Positions 49,759 through 60,230 are shown, counted from the first letter of the stretch. The stretch is DNA of 64,000 nucleotides from Sphingomonadales bacterium (GCA_016714795.1 JADKCA010000004.1:124001-188000), one strand, 5' to 3'. Notes: generated by a model from the sequence alone, not told the origin. Numbers and translations: made by a program.

Positions 49759-52005
49759 TCAAAAGCCGTAGGATACCCGTGCCCCAAAGGTACGCGGCTC
49801 AGCCCAGATGCCACGCTGGGCATTGCCGGTGCTGTTCAGGACCTGACGACGATAGCGTTCATCGGAGAGATTGCGCCCCCAAATCCCGAACGTCCAGTTA
49901 CCGTTTTTGAGATTGATCGAGGCATCCCACAGCCCAAGCGCGCCTTCGCTCGATTGCGGATCGACGACATTATTGTCGGCCTCGAAGAAGACGCTGCTAC
50001 GATAGGCATAGCCGAGCCGCGTCGAGAGATCGCCCAAGCCCGTCTCAGTCTCGAAGTTGAGACCAAGCGACAAGGTGCTTTTGGGAGCGCGTTGCATGCG
50101 GTTGCCGCTGAAATCGAGCGTTGGGTTGAACACATAATTTTTGAACTGGGCGTCGAGGTAGCCGTAGCTGAAATCGAGCGACCAGTTGCTGTTGAAGACA
50201 GCCCGGCCTTCCATTTCGAAACCCTTGATCCGGCTGTTCGCGGCATTTGCAGTCAAAATAGCGGTAACGCCGGGAGCGAACTGGATCACGCGCAGCTGCT
50301 GCAGATCGCGATAGTTCATGCTGAAGACAGCAGCATTCAAGCGCAGGTGCCGATCAAGCAGAGTCGTGCGCAGGCCAGCTTCGTACGAATCGACCGATTC
50401 CGGATTGGCCACTTGCTGGGCAACGACAGGCGAAACAGCGATGAACTGGAATGCGCCCGATTTGAAGCCCGAAGTATAAGAGACATAGCCCATCACATCG
50501 TCATTGAATTTGTAGCTCAGTGATGCCGATGGGTCGAACGAGTTCCACTTGCGCGAAATGGGCGTGGTGAAGTTCGAAATGATGAAACCTGGAACCGTCG
50601 ATCTGGTGTCAAAAACGACGTTCTTTCTGTCCCAGCTGTAGCGCCCGCCCAAAGTGAGCGACAGCTTTTCAACTGGCTCCCACTGAATCTGCCCGAACAG
50701 GGCGCTGGATTTTGACTCGAGATTCAGCCCGAAATCCCATGCCAGCGGGGCCGGGCTGACCAAGGCCGAAAGGAGCGAGGCGGGGCCAAAATTGATGGTC
50801 TCGGTCCGGGTGACATCTTCCTTGGAATAATAGGCGCCGAGCAGAACATTGAGAGTGTCAGTCTTGTAGTTCACTCGCAATTCCTGCGAGAATTGTTTGC
50901 CATCCTCGTCAGCCAGATAGACCTGGAAGGGGAGCGTGGTTCCATCGAGATCGTCGAGTTCGTTGAGCTTGAGTTTGCGCAGAGCCGTGATCGACGTCAG
51001 CTCGAATGCTCCAAACGGGACGTTGAGTTGGGCTGAGCCCCCATAGGTCTTCTTGACGATACCCTGACCCAGCGTGTCCATCGACAAATGATAAGGGTCA
51101 GCAGGTTCGGCTGGAGTGACAAAGCCAGGTGTCACGGGACCGGGATTATCGGCCGCTCCACCCAATTGGTTTGGAGCGAGGACCAGTGGCGGCCCATCGA
51201 TATGGGAATAATCAGCTGACAGACGCAGTGTGGCGTCACCCAGGTTGAACATCAGCTTGCCCCGGCCCGACCATGCGTCTTCACTGCCGCCCCGGATCTT
51301 GGCGATGCTGACCGGCTGGTAGCCCTTGCGATAGCGCCGCGCCACCGAAAGCGATCCGCGAACATTCTCGCCAGCAAGTGGTCCGCTGACTGATGCGCCC
51401 AGCGAATAGAGCATGTCGCCGCCAATGTCGCTGGTGCCAAGCTCGCCCGAAAGCTTGCCCGTGAGGGTCGATGAAGGATCGCGGGTCACGACCGAAATGG
51501 CCCCGCCGATGGTGTTGCGACCATAAAGCGAGCCCTGCGGGCCGCGCAGCAGTTCAACCCGCTCGACCTCCATCAAATCCATGTCCATGGCACCGAAGCG
51601 CCCAAGGTAGACGCCATCGACGAAAATGCCGACGGACGAGTCGCTTCCCGCATCATAAGAGCGCGTGCCAACACCGCGGATATAGATTTGCGGCTTTGAG
51701 CGGTCGGCCGCTTCAAAGAAGACGTTGCCGCTCAGTCGGGCAACGTCGTTGAGTTCGGAATAGCCAGCGCTTTCCAGGTTCTCGCCCGAAATCGCGGAGA
51801 TGGACATTGGCACGTCCTGCAGCGATTCCGACTGCTTGCGCGCCGTTACGACGATCTCAGCGATGCCGCCCTGATCCGATTCGGTGGACGGTGCTTCGGC
51901 CTGTGTCTGCGCCCATGCAGGTTGCGCGGCAAACAAGGCTGCAACGGCGCACGAAGTTAACCAGCCTGCAAGCCGGAAGACATTTTTGCTTTCAGATGTC
52001 GACAT
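49759..52005 (-). CDS. TonB-dependent outer-membrane receptor
   Basis: 748 residues with a signal (LTSCAVAALFAAQPAWAQ), a TonB-box-like AEIVVTARKQSESLQDVPMS, a plug domain (GENLESAGYSELNDVARLSG, VERVELLRGPQGSLYGRNTI) and a 22-strand barrel ending in ARVSYGF with C-terminal Phe. The GIAEIVVTARK start is the common sphingomonad and Caulobacter catabolic receptor type. It probably imports the pathway substrate. First gene of the minus operon; GGGAGGG precedes the ATG. The divergent promoter region carries a GGTAC-N4-GTACC palindrome. Confidence 0.93.
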   Translation of the reverse strand: MSTSESKNVFRLAGWLTSCAVAALFAAQPAWAQTQAEAPSTESDQGGIAEIVVTARKQSESLQDVPMSISAISGENLESAGYSELNDVARLSGNVFFEAADRSKPQIYIRGVGTRSYDAGSDSSVGIFVDGVYLGRFGAMDMDLMEVERVELLRGPQGSLYGRNTIGGAISVVTRDPSSTLTGKLSGELGTSDIGGDMLYSLGASVSGPLAGENVRGSLSVARRYRKGYQPVSIAKIRGGSEDAWSGRGKLMFNLGDATLRLSADYSHIDGPPLVLAPNQLGGAADNPGPVTPGFVTPAEPADPYHLSMDTLGQGIVKKTYGGSAQLNVPFGAFELTSITALRKLKLNELDDLDGTTLPFQVYLADEDGKQFSQELRVNYKTDTLNVLLGAYYSKEDVTRTETINFGPASLLSALVSPAPLAWDFGLNLESKSSALFGQIQWEPVEKLSLTLGGRYSWDRKNVVFDTRSTVPGFIISNFTTPISRKWNSFDPSASLSYKFNDDVMGYVSYTSGFKSGAFQFIAVSPVVAQQVANPESVDSYEAGLRTTLLDRHLRLNAAVFSMNYRDLQQLRVIQFAPGVTAILTANAANSRIKGFEMEGRAVFNSNWSLDFSYGYLDAQFKNYVFNPTLDFSGNRMQRAPKSTLSLGLNFETETGLGDLSTRLGYAYRSSVFFEADNNVVDPQSSEGALGLWDASINLKNGNWTFGIWGRNLSDERYRRQVLNSTGNAQRGIWAEPRTFGARVSYGF

Positions 52006-52051
52006 TCTACCCTCCCTCAAGATTCGCGTATTGAACGACTCATTCTTATGT

Positions 52052-52077
52052 GGTACGAAACTGGGTACATTAGTACC
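52052..52077. promoter_or_regulatory. Putative TetR operator (site 1)
   Basis: GGTAC at 52052 is followed 12 bp later by the palindrome GGTAC-ATTA-GTACC (52064-52077). It lies in the 88-base gap between the divergent TonB receptor and hydrolase genes. The same arrangement, reversed, occurs at 53646-53671 in front of the TetR gene. Confidence 0.65.
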
Positions 52078-52093
52078 AATGAGAGGTCAAGCC

Positions 52094-52954
52094 ATGCCGA
52101 GCGAAGCACTGTCAGCCTATAACGACGAGGTTCGCCGGACCCGGCGTGGCTTGCTCAACAGCGACTATGATCCGGCAGAGATGCGCAAGATGCTCATCGC
52201 GCTCGACACGGTTGGCCCCGGACCTGATAACCGGCAATTGGGCGAAGCCACGCTTGAGCTTCGGCGCAAGGAAGGGTCTGCCTTGCTTGTCTATGTCAGT
52301 GGTGGCGGCTTCTGTTTTCCGGGCGGCGATGCCAACCGCGCCTTGCTCGACAGGGTCAGCGAAGCAATCGATGCGCGCGGCGCCATGCTGCAACACCGCC
52401 TTGCGCCAGAGCATCCCTATCCCGCCGCGCATGAAGATGTCGCCGGGGCGCTTCGGCACATCCTTGGTGAGGAGACCGGACCGGTTTTTGTGATGTGCGA
52501 TTCATCTGCCGGTGCCCTCGTCCTGTGCGCTTGTGCACAGATGAAGCGCGAAGGCCTCCGGCTTCCCGACAAGCTGGTGTGCCTGTCCGTCCTCACCGAC
52601 CTGGCGATGACTGGACGTTCGAATGTGAGCAATGCCGATGCTGATCCGATGTTCGGGCCGCAGGCGGCGATGCACAAAATATTTCACTATCTGCAGGGAG
52701 CCAATCCGGCCCAGGCTTCAGTTTCCCCGTTCTGGGATGAGGCCATCGTGCTGCCAGATACGCTTTTCATTGCGGGCAGCACCGAAGTCATGCTCGATGA
52801 CACATTACGCTATGCCAAAAAGACTGAGCGAGCTGGAACCAACGCAAAAATCTCGGTCTTTGAAGAAGCCCCGCACGTTTTCCCACTGCTGGAAGGCATT
52901 CCAGAGGCAGACGAAGCCATAGGAGAGATTGCCGCCTTTTTACGAAACAGCTGA
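52094..52954 (+). CDS. Alpha/beta hydrolase (hormone-sensitive-lipase type)
   Basis: 286 residues. The oxyanion-hole motif usually HGGG appears as SGGGFCFPGG (residues about 70-79). The nucleophile elbow is CDSSAGALVL, the acid is likely the Asp in STEVMLDDTLRYA, and the His is in EEAPHVFPLL. Such enzymes hydrolyse carboxylic esters or lactones. The ATG at 52094 has AGAGG 7 bases upstream. It is divergent from the TonB receptor operon, and its end overlaps the convergent TetR gene by 15 bases. Confidence 0.85.
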   Translation: MPSEALSAYNDEVRRTRRGLLNSDYDPAEMRKMLIALDTVGPGPDNRQLGEATLELRRKEGSALLVYVSGGGFCFPGGDANRALLDRVSEAIDARGAMLQHRLAPEHPYPAAHEDVAGALRHILGEETGPVFVMCDSSAGALVLCACAQMKREGLRLPDKLVCLSVLTDLAMTGRSNVSNADADPMFGPQAAMHKIFHYLQGANPAQASVSPFWDEAIVLPDTLFIAGSTEVMLDDTLRYAKKTERAGTNAKISVFEEAPHVFPLLEGIPEADEAIGEIAAFLRNS

Positions 52955-53563
52955 TGCCGTCTCCTCGTCCGCGTCGCGGAACAGGCCGGTCGTCAAGATA
53001 CGGAAAAATTCGTCAAACGCCTGGCTGAACTCGACACCCGTCTGTTCGAGCATTGCCGGTTCGTTGATCCTGTTGACCGCAGCCAGGAATATCTCCGCGA
53101 CAAGCGCCGAGTGGAACGGCTTGAACCGACCGCGACTAATCCCGTCTTCGATAATTTCCATCAGCACGTTGGTTCGCTGGGCTTGGTGCGCTTCGAGCAG
53201 TGTCAGAGCCGGGCGATAGCTTTGCAAATCAGCCAGAAACTGCCGGCTGGCTGCACGGGTTTCGATCACGCCGGGTTCGAGATAGGCCATCATCCGCTGC
53301 TCGGGGTCGTCGTGCTTGAGCGCACCCTGCCAGCCCTTGTGCCGAATGCGGTCGAGCCAGGATTCGATCACAAGAACGAACAGCTCCTGCTTGCTTGGAG
53401 CAATTTCATAGAGCGTGCGCTTGGAGCACTTAAGCCGGGCAGCGATTTCATCGACGGTAATCGTCCGGAAGCCGCTGGCGAAGAACAGCGCCTCCAGATC
53501 TGCAAGCAGTTCCTTCTGTCGGTCAGAGCCCGCCGGAAGTTTATGGTTACGCGCTAGTGCCAT
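52940..53563 (-). CDS. TetR-family transcriptional regulator
   Basis: About 207 residues. The N-terminal helix-turn-helix reads LFFASGFRTITVDEIAARLK then CSKRTLYEIAPSKQELF, the TetR DNA-binding signature; the rest is a ligand-binding helical domain (LLEAHQAQRTNVLMEIIEDG). The start is uncertain (ATG at 53563 or 53578, neither with a clear RBS). Two matching palindromes at 52052-52077 and 53646-53671 are its probable operators, so it likely represses the flanking catabolic genes until an acyl-CoA or substrate binds. Confidence 0.87.
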   Translation of the reverse strand: MALARNHKLPAGSDRQKELLADLEALFFASGFRTITVDEIAARLKCSKRTLYEIAPSKQELFVLVIESWLDRIRHKGWQGALKHDDPEQRMMAYLEPGVIETRAASRQFLADLQSYRPALTLLEAHQAQRTNVLMEIIEDGISRGRFKPFHSALVAEIFLAAVNRINEPAMLEQTGVEFSQAFDEFFRILTTGLFRDADEETASAVS

Positions 53564-53645
53564 TGGAAATGTAGCCATCAGAAGTGTGTTGATCGGGGAT
53601 AACCATTGGGTCGCCGTCTGCCAACCACTAGCTTCCAACTTTACA

Positions 53646-53671
53646 GGTACGGTTGTACCCTATATCGTACC
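53646..53671. promoter_or_regulatory. Putative TetR operator (site 2)
   Basis: GGTAC-GGTT-GTACC (53646-53659) followed 12 bp later by a half-site GTACC (53667-53671). This is the mirror image of site 1. It lies in the gap between the TetR gene and the divergent acyl-CoA ligase. Confidence 0.68.
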
Positions 53672-53699
53672 ATAAAACCTCAGACCGAAGAGAGACTAT

Positions 53700-55226
53700 A
53701 TGGGCGACGTTCCCAACAGACCTACATCAAGCCGGCTGCTGCTGGCGTCGCTACGGTGCCATGCCCGCAGACCAGCCATCACAATTGGGGAGCAAAGCTG
53801 GACCTACCACGAGATCGACGAAATGTCCGATCGTCTTGCCGGGTTCCTCGCGGGACAAGGCGTCGGTCCGGGAACTGCGGTGGCGGTGCATTTGCGCAAC
53901 GGCTGCGAATATGTCGTCGCCGAATTTGCAATCCTGAAACTCGCAGCGATCCGAGTCCCTCTCAACGAACTCATGGGTGTACCCGAACTCACCTATTGCC
54001 TCGAACACAGCGGAGCGAAGGTGCTGATCACACATGGCGACTTGCCCAAGGCAGATCGTGCGCAGACCGGACTGGTTGAAATCATTGTCGCAGGGAAATC
54101 CTCCAAACCGCTGGTGGAAAGGCAGGTGAACTGGTCCGATGCGATGGCCGTCCAGCCACCATTCGAGACGATAGAGGCTGGCGCCGATGACACGGCGATC
54201 ATCGCTTATACGGGCGGCACCACTGGGCGCCCTAAGGGCGTCCGCCACACCTATGGCCGCATGGCCTGGAACCTGTTTTCACACATCAACTGCCTCGACA
54301 TCCGCGCCGAAGAAGTGATGTTGCTGACAACCCCGCTGCCGCATTCGTCCGGCTATCACATGGTCGCGGGCTTTCTGCAGGGAGCCCATGTCGTCATCGA
54401 GCCCAAGTTCGATCCCGACCGGTTCTTCGCGCTTTGCCGGGAACTGGGTGTGACCTGGACGATGATGGTCCCGACGATGCTGTACCGCCTGCTCGACCAC
54501 CCGTCAGCGGGCAGCGGTGACCACAGGGCTTTGGCAACAATTGTTTATGGTGCTGCGCCGATCAATCGCGCCCGGCTTGAAGAGGGACTCCGCAAATTCG
54601 GAAAAGTGTTCCTCCAGATATACGGTCAAACCGAATGCCCCAATTTGATCACGACACTCAGCAAGGATGACCACACCAATCCTGACCTGTTGACCTCATG
54701 TGGACAGGCGGTCCCGCTGGTTGAGCTGCGTGTGTTGCCCGACGAGTCCGGAGCAGGAGAGGTCGAGGTCAGATCACCCTACCTCCTTACCGAATACTAT
54801 CGAGATCCGGTCGTCACGAACGAAGCCATACAAGACGGATGGCTCAAGACCGGCGACCTTGCCCGCCTGAAAAATGGCTATCTGTTCCTCGTTGATCGTG
54901 CCAAGGACATGATCATCAGCGGTGGAATGAACGTCTACTCGACCGAGGTTGAGGGCGTGCTGCGAGAACATCATGGCGTGAGAGAGGCGGCGGTCGTGGG
55001 CATACCCCATCCTGATTGGGGCGAAGCCGTCACTGCTGTTGTCATTGCCGACGACGACTCCGACCCAGAGGAAATCCGTCAGTTCGCCAAGGCTCGCCTG
55101 TCTGCCTATAAAGTCCCGAAGAGCGTCCATATCATCGCTGAAATGCCGCTCACCCAATATGGCAAGATCGACAAGCGGCGCGTCCGCACGATGATGGTCG
55201 AGGCGCTGGGCGCTGACCAGCAATGA
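53700..55226 (+). CDS. AMP-forming acyl-CoA synthetase/ligase
   Basis: 508 residues of the ANL superfamily: P-loop IAYTGGTTGRPKGVRHTYGR, adenine motif YGAAPINRARLEEGLRKFGK, IYGQTECPN, hinge WLKTGDLARLKNGYLFLVDR with AKDMIISGGMNVY, and the C-terminal catalytic Lys in LTQYGKIDKRRVR. It would activate a carboxylic acid as CoA thioester, probably feeding the thiolase of the divergent operon. Its stop overlaps the start of a broken MFS transporter gene (ATGA). Confidence 0.92.
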   Translation: MGDVPNRPTSSRLLLASLRCHARRPAITIGEQSWTYHEIDEMSDRLAGFLAGQGVGPGTAVAVHLRNGCEYVVAEFAILKLAAIRVPLNELMGVPELTYCLEHSGAKVLITHGDLPKADRAQTGLVEIIVAGKSSKPLVERQVNWSDAMAVQPPFETIEAGADDTAIIAYTGGTTGRPKGVRHTYGRMAWNLFSHINCLDIRAEEVMLLTTPLPHSSGYHMVAGFLQGAHVVIEPKFDPDRFFALCRELGVTWTMMVPTMLYRLLDHPSAGSGDHRALATIVYGAAPINRARLEEGLRKFGKVFLQIYGQTECPNLITTLSKDDHTNPDLLTSCGQAVPLVELRVLPDESGAGEVEVRSPYLLTEYYRDPVVTNEAIQDGWLKTGDLARLKNGYLFLVDRAKDMIISGGMNVYSTEVEGVLREHHGVREAAVVGIPHPDWGEAVTAVVIADDDSDPEEIRQFAKARLSAYKVPKSVHIIAEMPLTQYGKIDKRRVRTMMVEALGADQQ

Positions 55227-55320
55227 GCGCGTCCGCCAAGCGCGGAGTCAGCTGAGCGCTGGCTATCCTGTTTCTGGTGAACCTGCTCGCTGCGATTGAT
55301 CGAACGGCGCTCGCAGCGGG
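55223..55320 (+). pseudogene. MFS transporter remnant
   Basis: An ATG overlapping the ligase stop begins MSASAKRGVS, then a TGA (55253-55255), then in the same frame ALAILFLVNLLAAIDRTALA, a clear MFS first transmembrane segment (F-L-V-N-L-L-x-x-I-D-R). Restoring TGG (Trp) at the TGA would give a normal start. Similarity ends near 55320 and no further MFS sequence follows, so the gene is truncated as well as interrupted. It was probably the uptake transporter of this catabolic operon. Confidence 0.65.
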
Positions 55321-55496
55321 TTGCTCCCCAGTTTGCTTCATGAACGAACGGCAGGTTTCAGGGGACGGGTTAATGGCCGGGAACGTCCGATATGTTAGCG
55401 AAGTTCGCCATATTCCTGTATCGGCCGCTCAAAGTAGGGGCTGTTGAACCAAGCATCGTCGCAAATAACGATAACAAAACCTAGGCCACTACTGCC

Positions 55497-56705
<1,209 letters not shown>

Positions 56706-56710
56706 TATGG

Positions 56711-57499
56711 TCACCCCTCCCCTTCAGGGGAGGGGCCGGGGGTGGGGGCGGTCAAGACACCGCTATTCTGAACATGCCCCACCCCAACCCCTCCCCTGAA
56801 GGGGATGGGCCTATTCTGCTCAACCCGTTCTACCAAGCCGTCCTTGAAGTGGATGATGGTAGAGGCGAACGCCGCCATGTCGGGCTCGTGCGTCACCATC
56901 ATGATCGTGATGCCGCTGTCCTGGTTGAGGCCGCGCATCAGCGCCATGATTTCCAGCGAGCGTTCACTGTCGAGATTGCCGGTGGGTTCATCCGCCAGCA
57001 GCACTTGCGGTTGGGTCACGATGGCGCGCGCAATGGCAACGCGCTGCTGCTGCCCGCCGGAAAGTTCAGACGGCGTATGGTCTGACCAGTCGGCCAGCCC
57101 GACCCGTTCCAGCGCACCCATGGCGGTGCTGCGTCGTGCCTTGGCATCATCGCCGCGATAGATGAGGGGCAGTTCCACATTCTCCAGCGCCGTGGTACGC
57201 GAGAGCAGGTTGAAGCCCTGAAACACGAACCCCAGATAGCGGCGCCGCAGCAACGCGCGCTGATCGCGCTCCAGCGTGCCCACTTCCACGCCTTTGAAGG
57301 TGAAGCTGCCCGACGTCGCGACATCAAGGCAGCCGACGATATTCATCATCGTCGATTTGCCCGAGCCGGACGCACCCATGACTGCGATGAAATCGCCCTT
57401 GTCCACATCCAGATCGATGCCTTTGAGCGCCTGGAACGCCGTTGCCCCTTCGCCGAAAGTCTTGGTGATGCCTCGCAAGCGGATCAGGGGCTCGCTCAT
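56711..57499 (-). CDS. MacB-type ABC transporter ATP-binding protein
   Basis: 262 residues. Walker A GASGSGKST, Q-loop VFQGFNLL, signature LSGGQQQRVAIARAI, Walker B VLLADEPTGNLD and the H-loop VTHEPDM are all present. After the normal family end FKDGLVERVE the frame goes on for about 30 residues (from QNRPIPFRGG to PSPEGEG), coded by the GC-rich inverted repeat at 56714-56809. The permease and ATPase are separate genes here. The ATG overlaps the adaptor stop by four bases. Confidence 0.92.
   Translation of the reverse strand: MSEPLIRLRGITKTFGEGATAFQALKGIDLDVDKGDFIAVMGASGSGKSTMMNIVGCLDVATSGSFTFKGVEVGTLERDQRALLRRRYLGFVFQGFNLLSRTTALENVELPLIYRGDDAKARRSTAMGALERVGLADWSDHTPSELSGGQQQRVAIARAIVTQPQVLLADEPTGNLDSERSLEIMALMRGLNQDSGITIMMVTHEPDMAAFASTIIHFKDGLVERVEQNRPIPFRGGVGVGHVQNSGVLTAPTPGPSPEGEG
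56714..56809. repeat. GC-rich inverted repeat overlapping the ABC ATPase 3' end
   Basis: Arms 56714-56748 and 56777-56809 are near-perfect reverse complements built on CCCCTCCCCT-TCA-GGGGAGGGG. The element codes for the last 30 or so residues of the ATPase and reaches to its stop. Repeats of this type (giving PTP-x-PSP-x-GEG peptides) are scattered between genes in many GC-rich proteobacteria. Confidence 0.75.
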
Positions 57500-58776
57500 T
57501 CCTTGGCCGCCAAGGCTCCGGTGATGACGGTGTCGCCGGCTTTCAGACCGTCGCCTGAAACGCTCGTCAGCGTGCCGTTGCTCGCCCCCACGGTCACCAG
57601 CATCGGGGCGGGCAGGCCGTCTGCATCAAGCAGGTAGATGGTCTGCTGCGTGCCCTTGGCGATCTTGGCCTGTTTGGTGCGTGGCCGACTTTGCGGCCCC
57701 ATGTTCATGCCGAACGCCGTGGCCTTCTTCGCCGTGCTCGCGGGCTTGAAGCGCAGCGCGGCATTGGGGATCAGGAGCACGCCGCGCGTTTCGCTGGTCA
57801 CGATCTCGGCCGTTGCGGTCATGCCGGGGCGCAGGATCAGTTCGGGGTTCTGGACGGTCAGAACGGCGTTGTAGGAGATGACGGTTGAGCTGCTGGTGGT
57901 CGTCGCATTGGCACCGACATCGACCCGCTTGATCAGTGCAGAGAAGGTCCGCCCCGGCCAGGCATCGACAGCGAATTTCGCGCTTTGTCCCTGCTGAACC
58001 TGACCGACATCGGCCTCATCGACCTTCACTTCCAGCTCCATGGCGGAAAGATCCTCGGCGATGGTGAACAGCGTCGGCGTGTTGAACGAAGACGCCACGG
58101 TCTGCCCCGGCTCTATCTGACGTGAGAGGACAACGCCCGTCACAGGGGACCGGATCGTCGCCTTGTTGAGGTTGGTCACATCCGAATTGAGTTGCGCCTG
58201 TGCAGACGCCACGCCTGCCTGCGCGACGTTCAGCCCAGCCACGGCACGGGCCTGTTCGGCGCGGCCCGTGTCCAGCTCCGCGCCCGATGGCACTTTGCCA
58301 CCCGACAGGCGGTACACCTTCTCAAGCCGTGCAAGTGTGGACCGCGTCTGCTGCACCGTCGCTTGAGCCTGGCCTACATTTGCGCGCGCGGAGGTAAGCG
58401 CAGCGCGACTCCGCGTGATCGTATCGCGCAGCCGCAGCGTATCAATCTGGGCCAGCATCTGGCCCTTGAACACCTTGTCATTCACATCGACAGCCACGGT
58501 TTCGACGAGGCCGGACAGTTCGGAACCCACCGCCACTTCATTGGTCGGCGCAAGGTTGCCCGTGGCGGAGACCTTCACCTGCAAGTCGCCGCGCGTGACA
58601 GCTTCGGTCGCATAGGTCGCCGCGCCATTCCCGCGCCCAAAAGTCCACCAGCTGGCAAGGGCGAGGACGATGACCGCAAGCCCGACCAAAGCCCATTTAC
58701 GGTACTGGGCGATTGGAGAGGGCGGACTCACACCCAGAAAATCATCCAGAGCCTCGGGCAGGGGTTTATTGTCCAT
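57496..58776 (-). CDS. Periplasmic adaptor (MacA/HlyD family)
   Basis: 426 residues. An N-terminal membrane anchor (WALVGLAVIVLALASWWTFG), a split lipoyl domain (VSATGNLAPTNEVAVGSELS, ATIRSPVTGVVLSRQIEPGQ), a helical hairpin rich in A, Q and R (residues about 115-200), and a beta-barrel domain (ELEVKVDEADVGQVQQGQSA). It links the inner-membrane ABC complex with the outer-membrane factor. It overlaps the outer-membrane factor gene by one base and the ATPase by four. Confidence 0.92.
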   Translation of the reverse strand: MDNKPLPEALDDFLGVSPPSPIAQYRKWALVGLAVIVLALASWWTFGRGNGAATYATEAVTRGDLQVKVSATGNLAPTNEVAVGSELSGLVETVAVDVNDKVFKGQMLAQIDTLRLRDTITRSRAALTSARANVGQAQATVQQTRSTLARLEKVYRLSGGKVPSGAELDTGRAEQARAVAGLNVAQAGVASAQAQLNSDVTNLNKATIRSPVTGVVLSRQIEPGQTVASSFNTPTLFTIAEDLSAMELEVKVDEADVGQVQQGQSAKFAVDAWPGRTFSALIKRVDVGANATTTSSSTVISYNAVLTVQNPELILRPGMTATAEIVTSETRGVLLIPNAALRFKPASTAKKATAFGMNMGPQSRPRTKQAKIAKGTQQTIYLLDADGLPAPMLVTVGASNGTLTSVSGDGLKAGDTVITGALAAKE

Positions 58777-60230
58777 TATGGCCTCGTTTCTGGGGGAATA
58801 TCTGCGTCGCTCCAGCCACCGCCCAGCGCCTTGTAGAGCTGGACAGCTGCCGTCGCGCGGGCGGCACGGGCGGTCGCCCGATTGTCTTCGCTCGACAGCA
58901 GGCTGCGTTCGGATTCGAGCAAAGACTGGAAATCGATCAGCCCCGCGCGGTACTGGCTTCGGGCATAGAGAACGGCGGTCCGCGCGCTGGCTTCTGCGGT
59001 GATCAGCACCGCCTCGCGCCGCTTGGCACTATCGAGAAAGACCAGCGCATTCTCCACCTCTTCGAGTGCTACCAGCACCGTCTGGCGATAAGCGGAGAGC
59101 GCGGCATCGGTGGTCGCGCGCTGCCCCTCAATCCGTGCGCGGATTTGCCCGCCCTGGAAAAGGGGCGCGGTGATCGAACTCGCGATGCCGCCCAGCAGCG
59201 ATGCACCCAGTCCGCCGGGAGACAAGGCGGATGTCGATAAAGACCCTGACAGGCGCAGCGCCGGATACAGCTCTGACGTTGCCACACCGATCCGCGCGGT
59301 CTCGGTCGCCAGTCTCCGTTCGGCTGCCATCACATCGGGACGATTTTGCAGCAGGGCAGCGGGCAATCCGGCCTCGATCCCGTCCGGGGGCAGCGGGACC
59401 GCCAGCACTGATGCCAGCAAGGGTGCCACCGCGCCGGGGGCTTCGCCGATCAATATGGCAATCCGGTTGGTCGTCGAAGTCAGCCTGTTATCGAGAAGCG
59501 GGATGCTGGCCGCCGTCTGCGCGCGCAGGATACGCGATTGCTCCAGATCAAGCGCACTGACCAGACCGGCCTGTACGCGCCAATCGGCAATCTGCACGTT
59601 ATCGTCCTGATATCCCAGATTGCGGCGGGCGATGGCCAGTTGCGACTGGGCGTTGCGCGCGTCGATATAGTTGAGGGCGACTTCCGCCGCGATAGAAAGG
59701 TGGACGGCATGGAGATCAGCCTCCACCGCTTCAGCCGTCGCGCGGGCGGCCTCAACGCTGCGGCGCTGCCCGCCGAACAGGTCGGCTTCCCATGAGGCAT
59801 CAAGGCCTGCCTGATAAGCGTCGCCGCCGCCGCCTTCGCCGTTGATCGCCTGCGACGCACTGGCCCCGGCTGACGCACCAAGGACCGGCAGACGTCCGCC
59901 CCGGGTCGCGCGCAACGCGGCGCGTGCCGCCCGCAGGCGCGCGCTGGCGGCATCCAGATCATTGTTCGTTGTCAGCGCTGAATCGATGAGACTGGTCAGC
60001 ACCGGATCGTTGAAACGGGTCCACCATTTGCGCAGATCGGTTTGGTCTTTTTGGTTCGCGTTTCCGTGCTGAAATCGGTCTGGCACCTTGAGCGAGGCAA
60101 TTTCGGGCGGATGATAATTCGGACCCACCGTGCAGGCGGGGGCGAGCAACGCAAGACTGACCAAAGCGCCCATCCTGACCGATTGGTGTCTTCCGCTTCG
60201 CAACCGATAGTGTTTGGACGTCATAGTCAT
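58776..60230 (-). CDS. Outer-membrane efflux lipoprotein (NodT/TolC type)
   Basis: 484 residues. Signal with lipobox LAPAC then TVGPNYHPP, the NodT-family start. Two repeated OEP domains follow (for example WWTRFNDPVLTSLIDSALTT, LDASWEADLFGGQRRSVEAA, NRPDVMAAERRLATETARIG and SQYRAGLIDFQSLLESERSL). It forms the TolC-like channel for the adaptor and MacB-type ABC complex encoded downstream, so the four genes make one export system. An ATG at 60224 is also possible. Confidence 0.9.
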   Translation of the reverse strand: MTMTSKHYRLRSGRHQSVRMGALVSLALLAPACTVGPNYHPPEIASLKVPDRFQHGNANQKDQTDLRKWWTRFNDPVLTSLIDSALTTNNDLDAASARLRAARAALRATRGGRLPVLGASAGASASQAINGEGGGGDAYQAGLDASWEADLFGGQRRSVEAARATAEAVEADLHAVHLSIAAEVALNYIDARNAQSQLAIARRNLGYQDDNVQIADWRVQAGLVSALDLEQSRILRAQTAASIPLLDNRLTSTTNRIAILIGEAPGAVAPLLASVLAVPLPPDGIEAGLPAALLQNRPDVMAAERRLATETARIGVATSELYPALRLSGSLSTSALSPGGLGASLLGGIASSITAPLFQGGQIRARIEGQRATTDAALSAYRQTVLVALEEVENALVFLDSAKRREAVLITAEASARTAVLYARSQYRAGLIDFQSLLESERSLLSSEDNRATARAARATAAVQLYKALGGGWSDADIPPETRP

